A DNA stretch of 64,000 bases from Camellia lanceoleosa (lineage: Eukaryota; Streptophyta; Magnoliopsida; Ericales; Theaceae): positions 3,049,437 through 3,113,436 of the forward strand of contig CM045767.1 in the NCBI GenBank assembly GCA_025200525.1, written 5' to 3'. The position numbers and the translations under genes are program-made. The notes beneath the pieces were generated by a model. It did no database searches, was not told the origin of the DNA, and worked only from the letters and a program-made list of their open reading frames with translations. This document shows, piece by piece, positions 12,047 through 23,462 of the stretch (its first letter is position 1; each line of letters begins with the position of its first letter).

Positions 12047-12815
12047 TAGATAAGATTGTTACTGTAGAGATTGTTAGTAAAGAGATTATTAGTGTGGGAA
12101 TTGTTAGTAAAGTAACTAAGAAAAACTGTGTTTGTTTGTGATATACTTTAATGAGGGGATTAACTATATAAATTACTATAAATACCCTTTGATGTTTTCA
12201 ATATATTTTAATATTGAAAATTGTATTTTATAAATATTTTTGTGTACTATATTATTTTAATATTTATATATACGCCCTATTTGGTAGAGCTGTGAGAAAG
12301 TGCTTATAGCTTATGCCTAAACAGCTTATAGCTTATAACTATGAACATAAGTTGATTTCTGACTTATAAATTAAACATCTCCTGCCCCACTCAAAGAATA
12401 AGCTGATTTCTGACTTCCAAAAAGTTATAAGCTAAATCAAACACATCAAAATAGCTTAAATTAAGCTGAAAACTGAAATAAGTAGCTTTTAAGCTGCACC
12501 AAACAGGCACATAATATATGTAATGACATAATACCCTAAAAAAAAAAGAAAAAGAGAGAGAGAGAGAGAGAAAACCACACACATACAAACATAACATTTG
12601 CAAAATAGTCTTTTTCCAAATTAATCCCCTCGCTAGTTTTGAAACCCAACTCTTGGAGGCCTTTGCTAATTCCCTCCTTCAAGGCCTATGTTAGTCCCAA
12701 AGGACTACCAATCTCAAACTCCATTTGCAAGCAAACATAATTTTAGCACTCCAAACTTACTAATAGTTCAATCTCAAGCTTCTACCTCTAAAAACAAATA
12801 GGGCCTTGAACTAAA
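12047..12815. repeat. MITE-like repeat family, copy 2 (interrupted)
   Basis: This is a second member of the family at 8818-9262. It is interrupted by the hAT-like MITE at about 12273-12512, so that MITE is the younger event. No coding capacity was seen. Confidence 0.4.
12273..12512. mobile_element. hAT-like MITE
   Basis: The left end cgccctatttggtagagct pairs with the right end agctgcaccaaacaggcac (its complement is gtgcctgtttggtgcagct). The interior repeats AGCTTAT-type motifs typical of plant hAT MITEs. The flanks are TA-rich, so the 8-bp duplication cannot be set exactly. Confidence 0.65.
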
Positions 12816-13779
12816 ACAAACAAGCCCAAGAAGTAAATGGGTCGATCGGGTTGATTTTGTTTGTTTTGTATCTAATTCAACTCAATATCCTTAAACCTAT
12901 TTATTAAATGGACAAGTTCAAGTAGAATTATTTTAATGCATAAACTCATTTTGACTCGCTTGACCTACTTGTTGCCACCTCTAGCTTTGAGGGCGTGAGG
13001 CCTATCCAAGCATAAATTATCTAGTCATTTGAGAACACCTCGTTACTGTGTGTCAAACCAACAACATTTTGTGATTTTCTTGTATTATTCATTTTTTTTT
13101 GGGTGATGTAAGTATATAATCCCTTCCTATTGGATAGAAACACTGCCACATGAAATTTTTGAAAAACTAGATAATTACTCATATCCAAGTGTGCATCTGT
13201 GGTCAATAGAACACCCAAATAGGAGGGGCTTGGATGACAGTTAGTTCTTTGTCCCTTAACCTTGAGTAATTATCCTGTCTTTTAGCAATTTCATGTTAGT
13301 GGTGTGCTCAACTAATAGCAGAAGGCATAATAATTAAATAACCCTAAATACAAGAAAGATGGAGAAATGACAATATCCCATTGGATGAGCATATGATCAT
13401 TTGATCTTCTTAACTTATGTGATAATTTTTGTTTAATCTCATACTTTAATTTTGCAAACAAGTATTATTTGGTCACTCTCATGTCTAAGAACTCAAGTGG
13501 GCTAGTTACACTTGTGAAACCATCACATCTCTTAGATCAAGCTTGTATTGTTGATGCTTGACTACTTGTTGTTGGACAATGGACCAAGTTTGATTGGGTT
13601 GGCCCAAAGTGGACTTGGACTGTACTAAAATGATCTCCCAAGAATGAAAGTTCTGTAAGCCACAAAAAATTAAGTTTGGGCCAACCCATGTTGTAAAATG
13701 GTCAAGTGTTGAAGCCAATAATATGGGCCATTGGTCCATTATTTATCCACTCGATTGACCGCTACATTATTATAATTAT
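12816..13779. other. Non-coding spacer, no recognised feature
   Basis: Less AT-rich than the left part of the window but without a supported gene. Minus-strand frames at 13021-13218 and 13506-13739 have no recognisable domain. It may be old transposon debris. Confidence 0.3.
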
Positions 13780-13784
13780 AGTTT

Positions 13785-14064
13785 TATTATAAAACTAAAA
13801 AAAAATAAAAAAGAAAGAACCACAATAGAAGAGGAAATAAAATATCACATATGTAATACACAATTATTCATTGCCATGCAAACTCACATATTTATAGTTG
13901 ATAAAACTTTCACTATATACCATTATTCATCACACCATGTGGTTTACCACATGGCATACCACACTTCCCACATGGTAAAACTTGCTCCTATTTACACTTT
14001 GGCTCAAACCTCATTAGAATTTCAATTACATCTCTTTTGATTGTTATCCAAATATTTCACAACA
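13785..14064 (-). repeat. Copia 3' LTR
   Basis: On the minus strand it starts TGTTGTGAAATATT and ends AGTTTTATAATA, a TG...TA terminus. The sequence just upstream on that strand, ccaaggag, fits a copia polypurine tract. It matches 22318-22548. Confidence 0.8.
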
Positions 14065-14289
14065 CTCCTTGGATAACCATATACTAAGAATATGTCTCGT
14101 CAAAACCTTACCAAGGAAAACTCAGTGGGAAAAAACTTTGGTGAAGGAAAAGAATTACGATATTCTTGTATGTGATTTGTTTAGATTGCTACATTAAAAC
14201 CTTGCTAAGGAAAATCCAGTCAGAAAAAAACCTTAGACAAAGGAAAAATAGTACAATCTATAAATCTACTAAAATTGATAACTCCCTCC

Positions 14290-15346
14290 CTCAATGTTGC
14301 ACAATAGGTGTTATGTCAACGCATCCCAATAATAAGCACTAGCTTCTTGAATGTTGCAATCGGTGATGCTTTAGTAAATAGATCTGCCAGATTATTACTT
14401 GAGCGTATTTGTTGAACGTCAATATCACCGTTTTTCTAGAGCTCATGTGTGTAAAAGAATTTTGGTGAAACGTGTTTAGTCCTGTCACCTTTGATATAGC
14501 CTCCTTTGATCTGTGTGATACACACAACATTATCTTCATATAACATGGTTAGACTATCTTTTGTTGAAGACAATCCACATCTTTCTTGAATATGATGGAT
14601 CATGAATTTAAGCCAAATACATTCTCGACTTGCTTTATGAATTCCAAGTATCTCTAAGTGATTTGAAGAAGTAGCAGTCAATATCTGTTTTACTAATCGC
14701 CAAGACATAACAGTATGTCCATAGGTAAAATCATATCATGTTTGTGATTTGACTTTATGTGGATCAGAAAGATATCCAGCATATGCGTATCCGATTAACT
14801 GCACCTTGGATTTATTTGAATAAAATAAACCTATATCAATTGCTCCATGAAGATAACGTAATATTTGATTTACTACATTCTAATGCCTTTGAGTTGGTGC
14901 GGAACTATATCCTGCTAATAAATTGACAAGGAATGCAATATCAGGCATGATCCAATTTGTAAGATATATGACAGCACCAATTGCACTAAGATATGGTACT
15001 TCAGGACCAATGCGTTCTTTATTATCTTCTCAAGGTTGAAAAAGATCTTTTTTCACATCAAGAAATCAAGCAACCATAGGAGTACTCAAAGGATGAGCTT
15101 TATTCATATAAAAGTTCTTCAAGACTTTTCTTGTATTTGTTTATTAATGTATAATAATCTCATTTGGAAAATGTTCGATCTGCATGCCAAGACAAAATTT
15201 TGTTTTGCCAAGATCTTTTATTTCAAGTTCCTTGTTTAAATATTTTGCAGCTTTTGTAAGCTCTTCTGGAGTTTCTACAAGATTTAAATCATCAACATAT
15301 ACTGTAACAATTGCAAAATCTGGATTTTGATTTCTTAATAAAAATG
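14290..15346 (-). pseudogene. Copia RT C-terminal part and RNase H
   Basis: From high to low coordinate it encodes the RT active-site region (VTVYVDDLNLV, about 15305) and the conserved KDLGKTKFCLGMQIEH. A connection region follows, then RNase H motifs (SWRLVKQ, ATSSNHLEI, YEDNVVCITQIKGGYIKGDR; about 14708-14450). Several in-frame stops and frame changes break it. The N-terminal half of RT continues at 18349 and above, beyond the inserted LTR. Confidence 0.8.
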
Positions 15347-15351
15347 CATGG

Positions 15352-18343
15352 TGTAGACACCCCATTTTTGACCGACCTTAAGACTTAGACGTCACCGATT
15401 GAGCGCTTGGTGATGTTGCATATTGTGCTCGTTCTGAGGTTGCGGAGTCCCGGCTGCGAGCCTTGCCTCCGGACTTCCGGACTCTTTTGTGCTTTGCCTC
15501 GGTTTGCGAACCAAGCTCCGTTTTCTCTATTTTCTCTTCCCGAAGGGAGGGAGAGGTCTCGTAGATCATCTCTCAGTGGCCGTAGGCTACGTTTAAATGG
15601 TAAGGCCATTTTTCCCGTTTGGAGCCCAGTTTCTGGTTTTTCGGAGCCGACGGCCGTGTGCCTCGGTTCGGGACCGCTTAACCACCTCCGTTTGCTCCGA
15701 TTTTTGGCACATACCTTATTTCCTCCCTTTTGAGGGACACTGTGGTCCGAGAGACCAACTTCGTGGTCAAATACCACTTCCGGTGCCTAATAGTCAGTTT
15801 TTGGGGCCCCGAGCTGCGCGTTTTGGCCCCCGATCCTTGCTTGTAAGCATTGTTGGGCTCCGACCCAAACTGTAAATAGTCATATTTTGAGCTCCTTTTC
15901 ATGTTTGATTAAGGACCTTTTGCTGTTTGAGGTCTCCTACTATCACTTGCCTCTTTAACTCTCTTTTAGGCCTATTTTTGCATGGTATTTTAGGCTTGCT
16001 TGTGCACTGTTTTGGGTTTGGTCACTAACTGTAAAATACCATTTTTTGAGCTCCTATTCAACTTTGTTGAAGGGCTCTCAGCCATTTGGGGCCAAAAGCT
16101 GCTACTTGCTTCATTATCTCAATTTTAGGGCCATTTTTGTATGCTAGCTTAGCCCCATTTGTGTTCACTGTTTGGCCTTGCTTAAAACTATAAATATGCA
16201 TTTTTTGGGACTTCCTTGCTTCTGTCTTCATGCTTCATGTTCAAATAATGCATGCTTTGTATAGCTATAAGTCATTCCATGTGCCTAATTTTGGATTTCG
16301 GGTTTCATTTCATGCATTGGGCGCACTTTTGCCATGTTTCGGGGCTGTTTTGCATCAATTTTTGCTACTGAAATTTGCATGCTAGTATGTCATATTCCAT
16401 GTCTTGCCATGTGTCTTGTTAGAGTGGCATTCGGTGCCTTAGGGTCGGTCCTCGATTTGCGTGCACGTGTGCACGCATTTTGAGTGTCTTATTTTCATCT
16501 AGTGGCCTCTTATGTGAGTGTGGATGAGGTTCACTCATGTTGGTGTAAATCCATTATGCATTGTGTATGCCATTTCATTCCATAGCATTGTGTATGCTAG
16601 GCTGTATGTTAGCGCATTGCATATGCCATGTTACCTCGTGCATCGTGTATGCCATTTCATAGCATTGTGCATGTTAGGTTGTATCTTAGTTGCATTTCAT
16701 GCATGTCATGCATATTGCATTGTGTTCAGGATAGGAGTTAGCCCGAGCACGGGAAACGAGGGGCGTTTTGTACTCCGAGTGATGGAACGTGTCTCAATTC
16801 CCCAGTCACCGACACTCCGGATTATCCATGATGGAGTTAGGTCTTATTGTGTTCATATGTGCATTCATTTCATATTGAGTTGTGCAATTCGACTCCTCGG
16901 CCATCATGCATCGAGATGCGTGATTAGTGACACGAGGATCGAGGTATGCATACATATGTGAAAATATATTGCCATGCCCCTTTCTTGCTCTCTGTTGTAG
17001 CAAATCAAGAATCAGCAGCCTTCCGGAGCTTGGCACTCATTCCAAAAACAATTGCAAACAGAGGCTAATTGGGGCACCGCAGTGGATTTCTACACAAGGC
17101 AACCCGGACATGCATCATTCATCATCTGGAGAAGAGTCAAGACAGTCCCTGGCTTGCATGCCAATTTATTATTTTTCTTAGTTAATTTGTAAATTAATTA
17201 GGGATTTGTATATATTTGGACTGTATTATTTGGACTGTACTATTTATTTGGACCCTCTGTGCGATGGCAATATTGTAATAAGTGTGCGTGTGTGTGATGC
17301 ATGTCTTCCAACCCCACGTCTTTCTCCCTTTTATTTACCTGCTTATGATGGTTAGATTAGGGCATGTTTCAATTAGCATACAGTATGATAGCATGTTTGC
17401 ACCCATTCATCTGTCTTGCATGTACCGGGCTCGGCGCATCATATTAACTGCATCTGTATTTCAATTCTGAGTTGAATACTTGATAGCTGTTGCATCTCAT
17501 ATGCCATGTTTAGAATAGCCGAGCCTGCTATAGTTGCATTTTTGCATGTGTTGCATTAGGCATTTCTGTATAATTAGGATCATGCATGGATTTCTAATTA
17601 GTTTCTGTTTTGGCTTGGAGTACTCGGTGAGTTTTATGCTTTAGTATCCTTGCATGTGTGTGAGTGACTGCCATGAATAGCATGCTTACCATGAGGCTAA
17701 CTGCTTATGTGATATAACTGCCTGAATGCCTGTGGGTAAAAGTTGGGTCGTTTAGATTGGAACAAATCATCAACTGTTTGTTTTAAGCCCACTAGATAGT
17801 GGCGAAAACATGTTTTCTAAGCCCACCCGAGGGTGGAAAATCCACGTCTTAGCCTACCTGCGGGTAACACCATCAAACCATTTTCAGACAAACAAACATG
17901 AAATGTTTTGTTCCAATTCAGGCGACCCAGTCTATACTTGTATGCTGTGCGCATCACATAGTAAATCTAGGCTAATAACCGGAATAAGAGCACACAAAAT
18001 TTTCAAAACTAAATATCATGGTTAGTAGAGGCCGATCTTTGATCGAACAGCGAGAATGCTCACAGTGACCTTCCCAATCGTACCCAAGTTCGAGCCGAGG
18101 CAACTTTGGTGATGACGGACACGCGTGGCCTTAGGCAACGAGTCGGGGTTTCCTAAATTTCCCAAAAATAAAATTTTTAGGTGGCGACTCTGTATCTGGC
18201 AAAGCAGTCCATGTTTGACACTTCTTTTCTAAAAATCTATTTTCTCAAACCGATTTGCCGGATTTGGACTCTTTGGTTCAAGATTAAGAACCGTGACACA
18301 ATTCGAGTCCGAGCTGTAACGAGGTCCCCATGAACTGTCTACA
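15352..18343 (+). mobile_element. Solo-LTR-like copy of the Tat/Ogre family, short variant
   Basis: It starts TGTAGACACC and ends GTCTACA, flanked by the perfect 5-bp duplication CATGG (15347-15351 and 18344-18348), inside the copia RT. It aligns with the LTRs of the 30-kb element but is 2,992 bp against about 4.65 kb. Blocks equal to about 0.9 kb (including the TATA/GGCCGGCC promoter region) and about 0.75 kb are missing. No internal domain is present, so it is a recombined solo LTR. The short form may be a deletion or a subfamily. Confidence 0.85.
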
Positions 18344-18348
18344 CATGG

Positions 18349-18519
18349 ACAAATCGGATCATTCACATATCCTTTTTTCAACAGATATACATTGAACTGA
18401 TTATACTACATATGCCCGGATTGTTTCAACCTGTATAGAGATTTTGTAGCTTGATTGAATAAACATTTTTGGGTTTTGAATTAGATATTTCTAGCATTGT
18501 AAATCTTTCAGGGAGTTTC

Positions 18520-18555
<36 letters not shown>

Positions 18556-19290
18556 ATATCACTATCTAGTGATCCATATAAATATGCGGTAACTATTTCT
18601 ATTAGATGCATATCTAAATTTTTTGTGATTACTAAGCTAATAAAAAATCTGAATGTAATTGCATGCATTATGGGCAAATATGTTTTCTCATAATCAATAC
18701 TAGGTTTCTAAGAGAAACCTTGCGCAACAAGTCATGCTTTATATCTTACAATTTCATTTTATTCATTGTGTTTTCGAACAAACATCTATTTATATCTCAT
18801 AGGTTGTATCCCTTCAAGGGTTTGGACTACGGGTCCAAATACTTCACATTTTGTAAGCGAATTTAACTCTACTTGTATTGCTTTTTTCTACATTGGCCAA
18901 TCATCTCTCTACCTACATTCCTCGACAGTTTGTGATTCATTGGCATCATCACTTGTGATAATGTTTCCAGCATTATTTCTGGTAATGACAAGAGCAACTT
19001 TAAACAAAAATATGTTATAGACAACAATTTGATTTCTATCCCGAACTTCTCCTATACTCGTATAATGTATTGAGATTTCATTATTTTCAGGTACTTTTTC
19101 CACTTTAGAGAATAATTCTTTAGGAGATTTCTCTTTTGAAGGTTCTTCTTCTGGAAGTTCATAAGTAGGAGATTTGGATAGACTTACTATAGCCTGTTTT
19201 GTGATTCTAGCCTCTTCAGGGGTGCTTTCATTTATGGGTATGATCTTTCCAGGAGATTCATTTATGGTTTCTTTTACCAAGTGTTAGTTC
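18349..19290 (-). pseudogene. Copia RT N-terminal part and integrase-RT linker
   Basis: From high coordinates, an acidic linker (PEEARITKQ, EEEPSKEKSPKE) leads into RT motifs. These are DAITFRF-like, then DMHLIEIVTAYLYGSLDSDI (about 18600) and YSIKLQNLYTG (about 18440). A (TA)n/(TG)n run at 18519-18557 has expanded inside the frame, adding His-Thr/Ile-Tyr repeats. Coding sense resumes at 15346 across the inserted LTR. Confidence 0.75.
18519..18557. repeat. (TA)n(TG)n microsatellite inside the copia RT
   Basis: A dinucleotide run that falls between the GSLDSDI and MKLPERF blocks of the RT remnant. The expansion happened within coding sequence after the element lost function. Confidence 0.85.
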
Positions 19291-19589
19291 TTGAGATTTC
19301 ATCTTTCGAGGAATTTTGTCTTTTGCACCGATGGGTCTCCCACGCTTCTAGCATGCCTTGGACTCATTTGCTATTATATCCACTGATTGTTCGACTGGAA
19401 CATCAATTCTTGATGGGGTATTAGCTGCTGGTATGTAAGATTTTGTCACATTTTTTTTTGTGTCGGTAAATGCATTTGGTAGCGATTTGTAATACTTTGC
19501 AAATGAATGATCTTTTGAACTTCTAGTTCATATTGATTAGAATGAGGATCAAGATGAGATAACGTCGAAGTATTCCAAGTGATTTCCTG

Positions 19590-20390
19590 TCAAGTTTTAG
19601 GCTGTGACTTGTCTTCCCCTAATGATGGGAAAATTGTTTCATCAAAATGACAACACTCAAATCGTGCCTTAAACACATCATTAGTCAAAGGTTCTACATA
19701 TCTAATGATTGATGGAGAATCAAAACCAATATAAATTCCAAACCTACGTTGTGGACCCATCTTAGTGCGTTGTGGAGGTGCAATAGGAACATAAATTGCG
19801 CAACCAAATACTCTAAGATGACTAACATTTGGTGGTTGACCAAATACAAGTTGTAATAGCAAGTGCTCACATATATGCAGTTGGTCTGACACAAATCAAA
19901 GATGTTGTATGCAATATAGCATGACCCCATGTTGAAACAGGTAATTTATTTTTCATAAGTAAAGGCCGAGTAATCAACTGAAGTCTCTTAATGAAAGATT
20001 CAGCTAAACCAGTTTGAGTATGAATATCAATGCCAATAGACATGCAATAATTATCAAATGCTCGGGATGTAAATTCATTGGTATTATCAAGACGAATGAT
20101 CTTGATAGGATGGTCTGGAAAATGTGTTCGTAATCTAATTATTTGAGCAAGGAGTCTGGCAAATGCAACATTACGTGTAGAAAGTAACCAAACATATGAC
20201 TATCTGATTGATGCATATATTAAAACCATAAAATAACGAAATGGTCCACAAAAAGGGTGTATGGGTCTACATAGATCCCCTTAAATTCTTTGCAAAAAGG
20301 ATAGAGATTCAACAATTACTTTTGTGGGTGATGGTGCAGTAATTAATTTCCCTTGTGAGCAGAAGAATATGGATAATCACTTGGTAAAAG
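19590..20390 (-). pseudogene. Copia integrase remnant
   Basis: The C-terminal part is clear: FGQPPNVSHLRVFGCAIYVP (about 19840-19780) followed by GIYIGFDSPSIIRYVEPLT, the conserved end of copia integrase. The catalytic core between 20390 and 19900 is frameshifted and no intact D,D,E set could be read. It follows the GAG-pre-integrase segment. Confidence 0.7.
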
Positions 20391-20396
20391 AATCTT

Positions 20397-21125
20397 CTAG
20401 TTCTTTAATGGATGTCCATGTGGATTTTTAATTATTCGACACATCATTATAGATCCCGGATGCCCGAGTCGATCATGCCATAGCATAAATGTTTTTGCGT
20501 CAGAGAACTTCTGGTGCATGACAATATGTGATTCAATCATTTTCATTGTCGTATAATATAAGCCAATTGAAAATGTAGGAAGTTTTTCTAATATTAGCTT
20601 CTGACTAGAATTAGTTGAAGTGATCAATAAATACTCTTCCTAACCTGTATTTAGAGTTTCAATATGATAATCATTACGACGTATATCTTTGAAACTTAAC
20701 AGATTTCTTTGGGATCTAGTAGATTTCAAAGCTTCATTAATACAAATTTTTATTCCATTTGATAAGATAATATTGGCTCTTCCGGAGCCCTTAATTAGGT
20801 TTGCAGAACCTGAAATTGTATTAGCTTTTCCTATGATTAATTGTATAAAATATTTTGCATCACGTAAGATTGTGTGTATAGTTGCATTGTCCACTAGACA
20901 GATATCATCACCAATCAATTTGGAGTTAGTCAATGCATCAATGAAAGCCATGCTTATGAAAAATTGAAATTCAGTATTATCAAAACAAGACAAATACAAA
21001 CTGTCAAAACCCAAAAATACGAATTCTGAAGGCCTAACTAAAATATAAAAATGAACATTCCAAAATAGAAAAAGACAAATTTCAAAATTATAAAACATGA
21101 CAATACAAAGCATAACCCAAAACAC
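20397..21125 (-). pseudogene. Copia protease and GAG-pre-integrase remnant
   Basis: The 20640-21125 frame holds CLVDNATIHTILRDAKYF, the protease region where the family has D-[S/C]-[A]-T. It continues with SGRANIILSNG and NLLSFKDIRRNDYHIE. The next frame (20627-20397) has the pre-integrase HDRLGHPG block, a zinc-binding region before integrase. The two frames are separated by a stop near 20640. Confidence 0.75.
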
Positions 21126-21286
21126 ATGATATCTAGAAAATCATATTAATCAATGTAAGCATTTCCATCACGAATTAAATGATCAATTTTTTCGTCAGGG
21201 TCTTCAAAGAAATCAAACACATTAAGATGATTAATATCAATAGGTTCATAATGATCTATGAAATGCATCTCAATTCCTTTTCCTTT

Positions 21287-22170
21287 TATTTTTCTTTTGT
21301 CGAGGTTTGATAAAGATCTACCAAATGTTTAGGCATACGACAGGTACGCGACCAATACCCTGTCATGCCATATCTGTAATAAGCATTTTTATGATTCTTG
21401 GAAGGATTATTATGTAAACCTTTTCCGCTTTTTTTGTAATGTTCCAGAATTATTCCACTTCTGGTGGAATGACATGGTATTTTTATGAACATATCCCCCA
21501 CGGATTCGATAATTATTTCTACTTCGGCCACGTCCAAAACAATGACCTCTCCCTCGTCTACGGCCATAAAATGTAACCTCATTCACTTCACATAATAGAG
21601 CAAAACCAGTTGGACGAGATATATGATTTTTCAATAACAATTGATTAGTTTGTTCAGCCACAAGAAGGCATGAAATCAGTTCAGAGTATTTTGAAAAATG
21701 ACGCTTTCTATATTGCTATTGTATGAGCACATTATCAGTTTGAAATGTGGAGAATATTTTTTCAAACATATCTTTTTTAGTAATTGTTTTCTCCACATAA
21801 TTTTAATCAAAAGATTATTTTAAATAAGTAGAGTTGTACTCACTAACTGATTTATAATCTTGCAATCTCAGGTGCAACTAATCATAACGAGCTCTTGGGA
21901 GAATTACGGTCTTCTGGTGCTCATATCTCTCATTCAAATTATTCCATAGAATTAGTGGATCTTTTACCATGAGGTACTCATTTTTTAATTCTTCTTGAAT
22001 GAATATCATTGCCTTTGCGCGATCCTGTAAGGATGCTTCATTTTCATGTTTTATGGTATCTTCAAGATTCATTGCATTAAGGTGAATCTCAACATCAAGA
22101 ATCCATGATAAGTAATTTTTTTTTTAGAAATGTCAAGAGTTGAGAATTTCAATTTTGAAATATTTGACAT
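21287..22170 (-). pseudogene. Copia gag remnant
   Basis: It begins at ATG 22170 (MSNISKLKF) and includes the gag block LKNEYLMVKDPLILWNNLNE (about 21980-21920) and an RGRG-rich basic region (about 21550). The zinc knuckle near 21340-21385 has Tyr at the first two Cys positions and at the His position; only the last Cys remains. Several frame changes are present. Confidence 0.75.
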
Positions 22171-22302
22171 GTTTACTAAATTTAACAAAACCAATATATT
22201 AAGTGTCACGTAAATATATTAAGGAAATATAAAATTAGTATTAGAATTTATTTATACTTTCTACAACCACTCAGTAGTTTTGTCTTCTTAGCTGATTAGA
22301 AT

Positions 22303-22317
22303 CTTGTGCTGATAACG
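22303..22317 (-). promoter_or_regulatory. Copia primer-binding site
   Basis: Immediately inside the 5' LTR the minus strand reads CGTTATCAGCACAAG, which resembles the TTATCAGCACGAG-type primer site of many plant copia elements. The tRNA was not identified. Confidence 0.5.
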
Positions 22318-22548
22318 TATTATAAAACTAAAGAAAATAAAGAAGAAAGAGCCACAATGGAAGAGGAAATAAAAGATCACATATGTAATATATAATTTTT
22401 TTATATATATATTCATTATCATGTGGTTTACCACATGGCATACCACACTTCCGACATGGTAAAACTTTCTCCTACTTCCAGTTTGGCCCAAAATTCATTA
22501 GAATTCTAATTGCATTTCTTTTGATGGTTATTCAAATATTTCACAAGA
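22318..22548 (-). repeat. Copia 5' LTR
   Basis: Matches 13785-14064 with indels. Its outer end is mutated (TCTTGTGAAAT instead of TGTTGTGAAAT). The target duplication AGTTT follows at 22549-22553. Confidence 0.8.
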
Positions 22549-22697
22549 AGTTTAGTTCATTATCACTGACTATAATTATGTTATCTCAAGATCATTTAAT
22601 TAAGAGAGAGTTAATTTCACATAAATAAATTAAGATAAATTAAAAGTAAAAATAAATATTACATATATTCACAAGCTCATTTATTATTAAAAAGGGT

Positions 22698-23462
22698 TTA
22701 TTACACATTCCATCCTTAAACTATCGCCCAATTATCTACTTAGTCCTTAAACTATCGATTGAGTCTATTCAGTCCCTAAAGTATATAAATCAAAGTTCAT
22801 TCAGTCCCTAAACTATTGGTTGAATCTATTCTAAAGTATTTAATTCAAACCTATTTAGTTCTGAAAGGATTATAAAAATAAAATGTATACCCATAAGTGT
22901 CATAAATTAGTAAAAGCTCCTACCTAATTAAGATTTTATCACAGAAAAATATTAAATTTTATTTTTCTTTAAAAGTATTTTATTTCCTTGTATTTAAATT
23001 AGCATTGAAATATAGTTTATTAGTCTTGCCAATAAAATTATATTAGTATTAGATATACTGAAGAAGTAGAATGAAATAATTTAAATAATAATAGAACAAA
23101 ATAATTAAGTTATAAAAAGAACTTAGAGAAAAACTTAAAAACAATTAATTACAAATTATAAACAAAATCTATCATATAATAATTAAGAAAATACTATAGA
23201 TTACTTTTACCCTTATAAAGAAAATTTACCATAAAAATTGACGCTCACTTTTCAAAGATAAAATAAAAATTTAAGATTTTTTTGAAATAAAATTTTAACT
23301 AGATAAGGTCTTTTACTAATTTATAATACTTATGTGGTTGTATTTTATTTTTGTAATCTTTTCAGAAACTAAATAAGTTTGAATTGAATATTTTAAGGAT
23401 TTAATAGATTCAATCGATAGTTTATGGAGTAAATTGATTTTGATTTATGTACTTTAGGGAGT
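22698..23462. mobile_element. Inverted-repeat element with AGTCCCTAAACTAT-type arms
   Basis: The left arm (22770-22884) and right arm (about 23348-23462) are inverted relatives over about 115 bp. For example, AGTCCCTAAAGTATATAAAT pairs with the complement of ATTTATGTACTTTAGGGAGT. The left side has further tandem copies of the arm motif (22710-22770). The interior is AT-rich and non-coding. It fits a foldback MITE. Confidence 0.6.

Larger units (their letters stand above)
13785..22548 (-). mobile_element. Ty1/copia LTR retrotransposon, degenerate
   Basis: The element is bounded by the 5-bp target duplication AGTTT (13780-13784 and 22549-22553). LTRs are 13785-14064 (3') and 22318-22548 (5'). 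The domain order on the minus strand is gag, protease, GAG-pre-integrase, integrase, RT, RNase H, which is the copia order. Every domain carries frameshifts or stops. The RT is also split by the LTR-only insertion at 15352-18343. The two LTRs differ by indels, including about 50-60 bp missing from the 5' LTR, so the element is old. Confidence 0.85.

Noticed and set aside
15407..15733. Plus-strand Arg/Leu/Ser-rich frames in every family LTR copy (also near 26088, 33286, 58511)
   Set aside because: They overlap the antisense 130-codon frame in a GC-rich block at the LTR start; no similarity to known proteins, so treated as LTR sequence.
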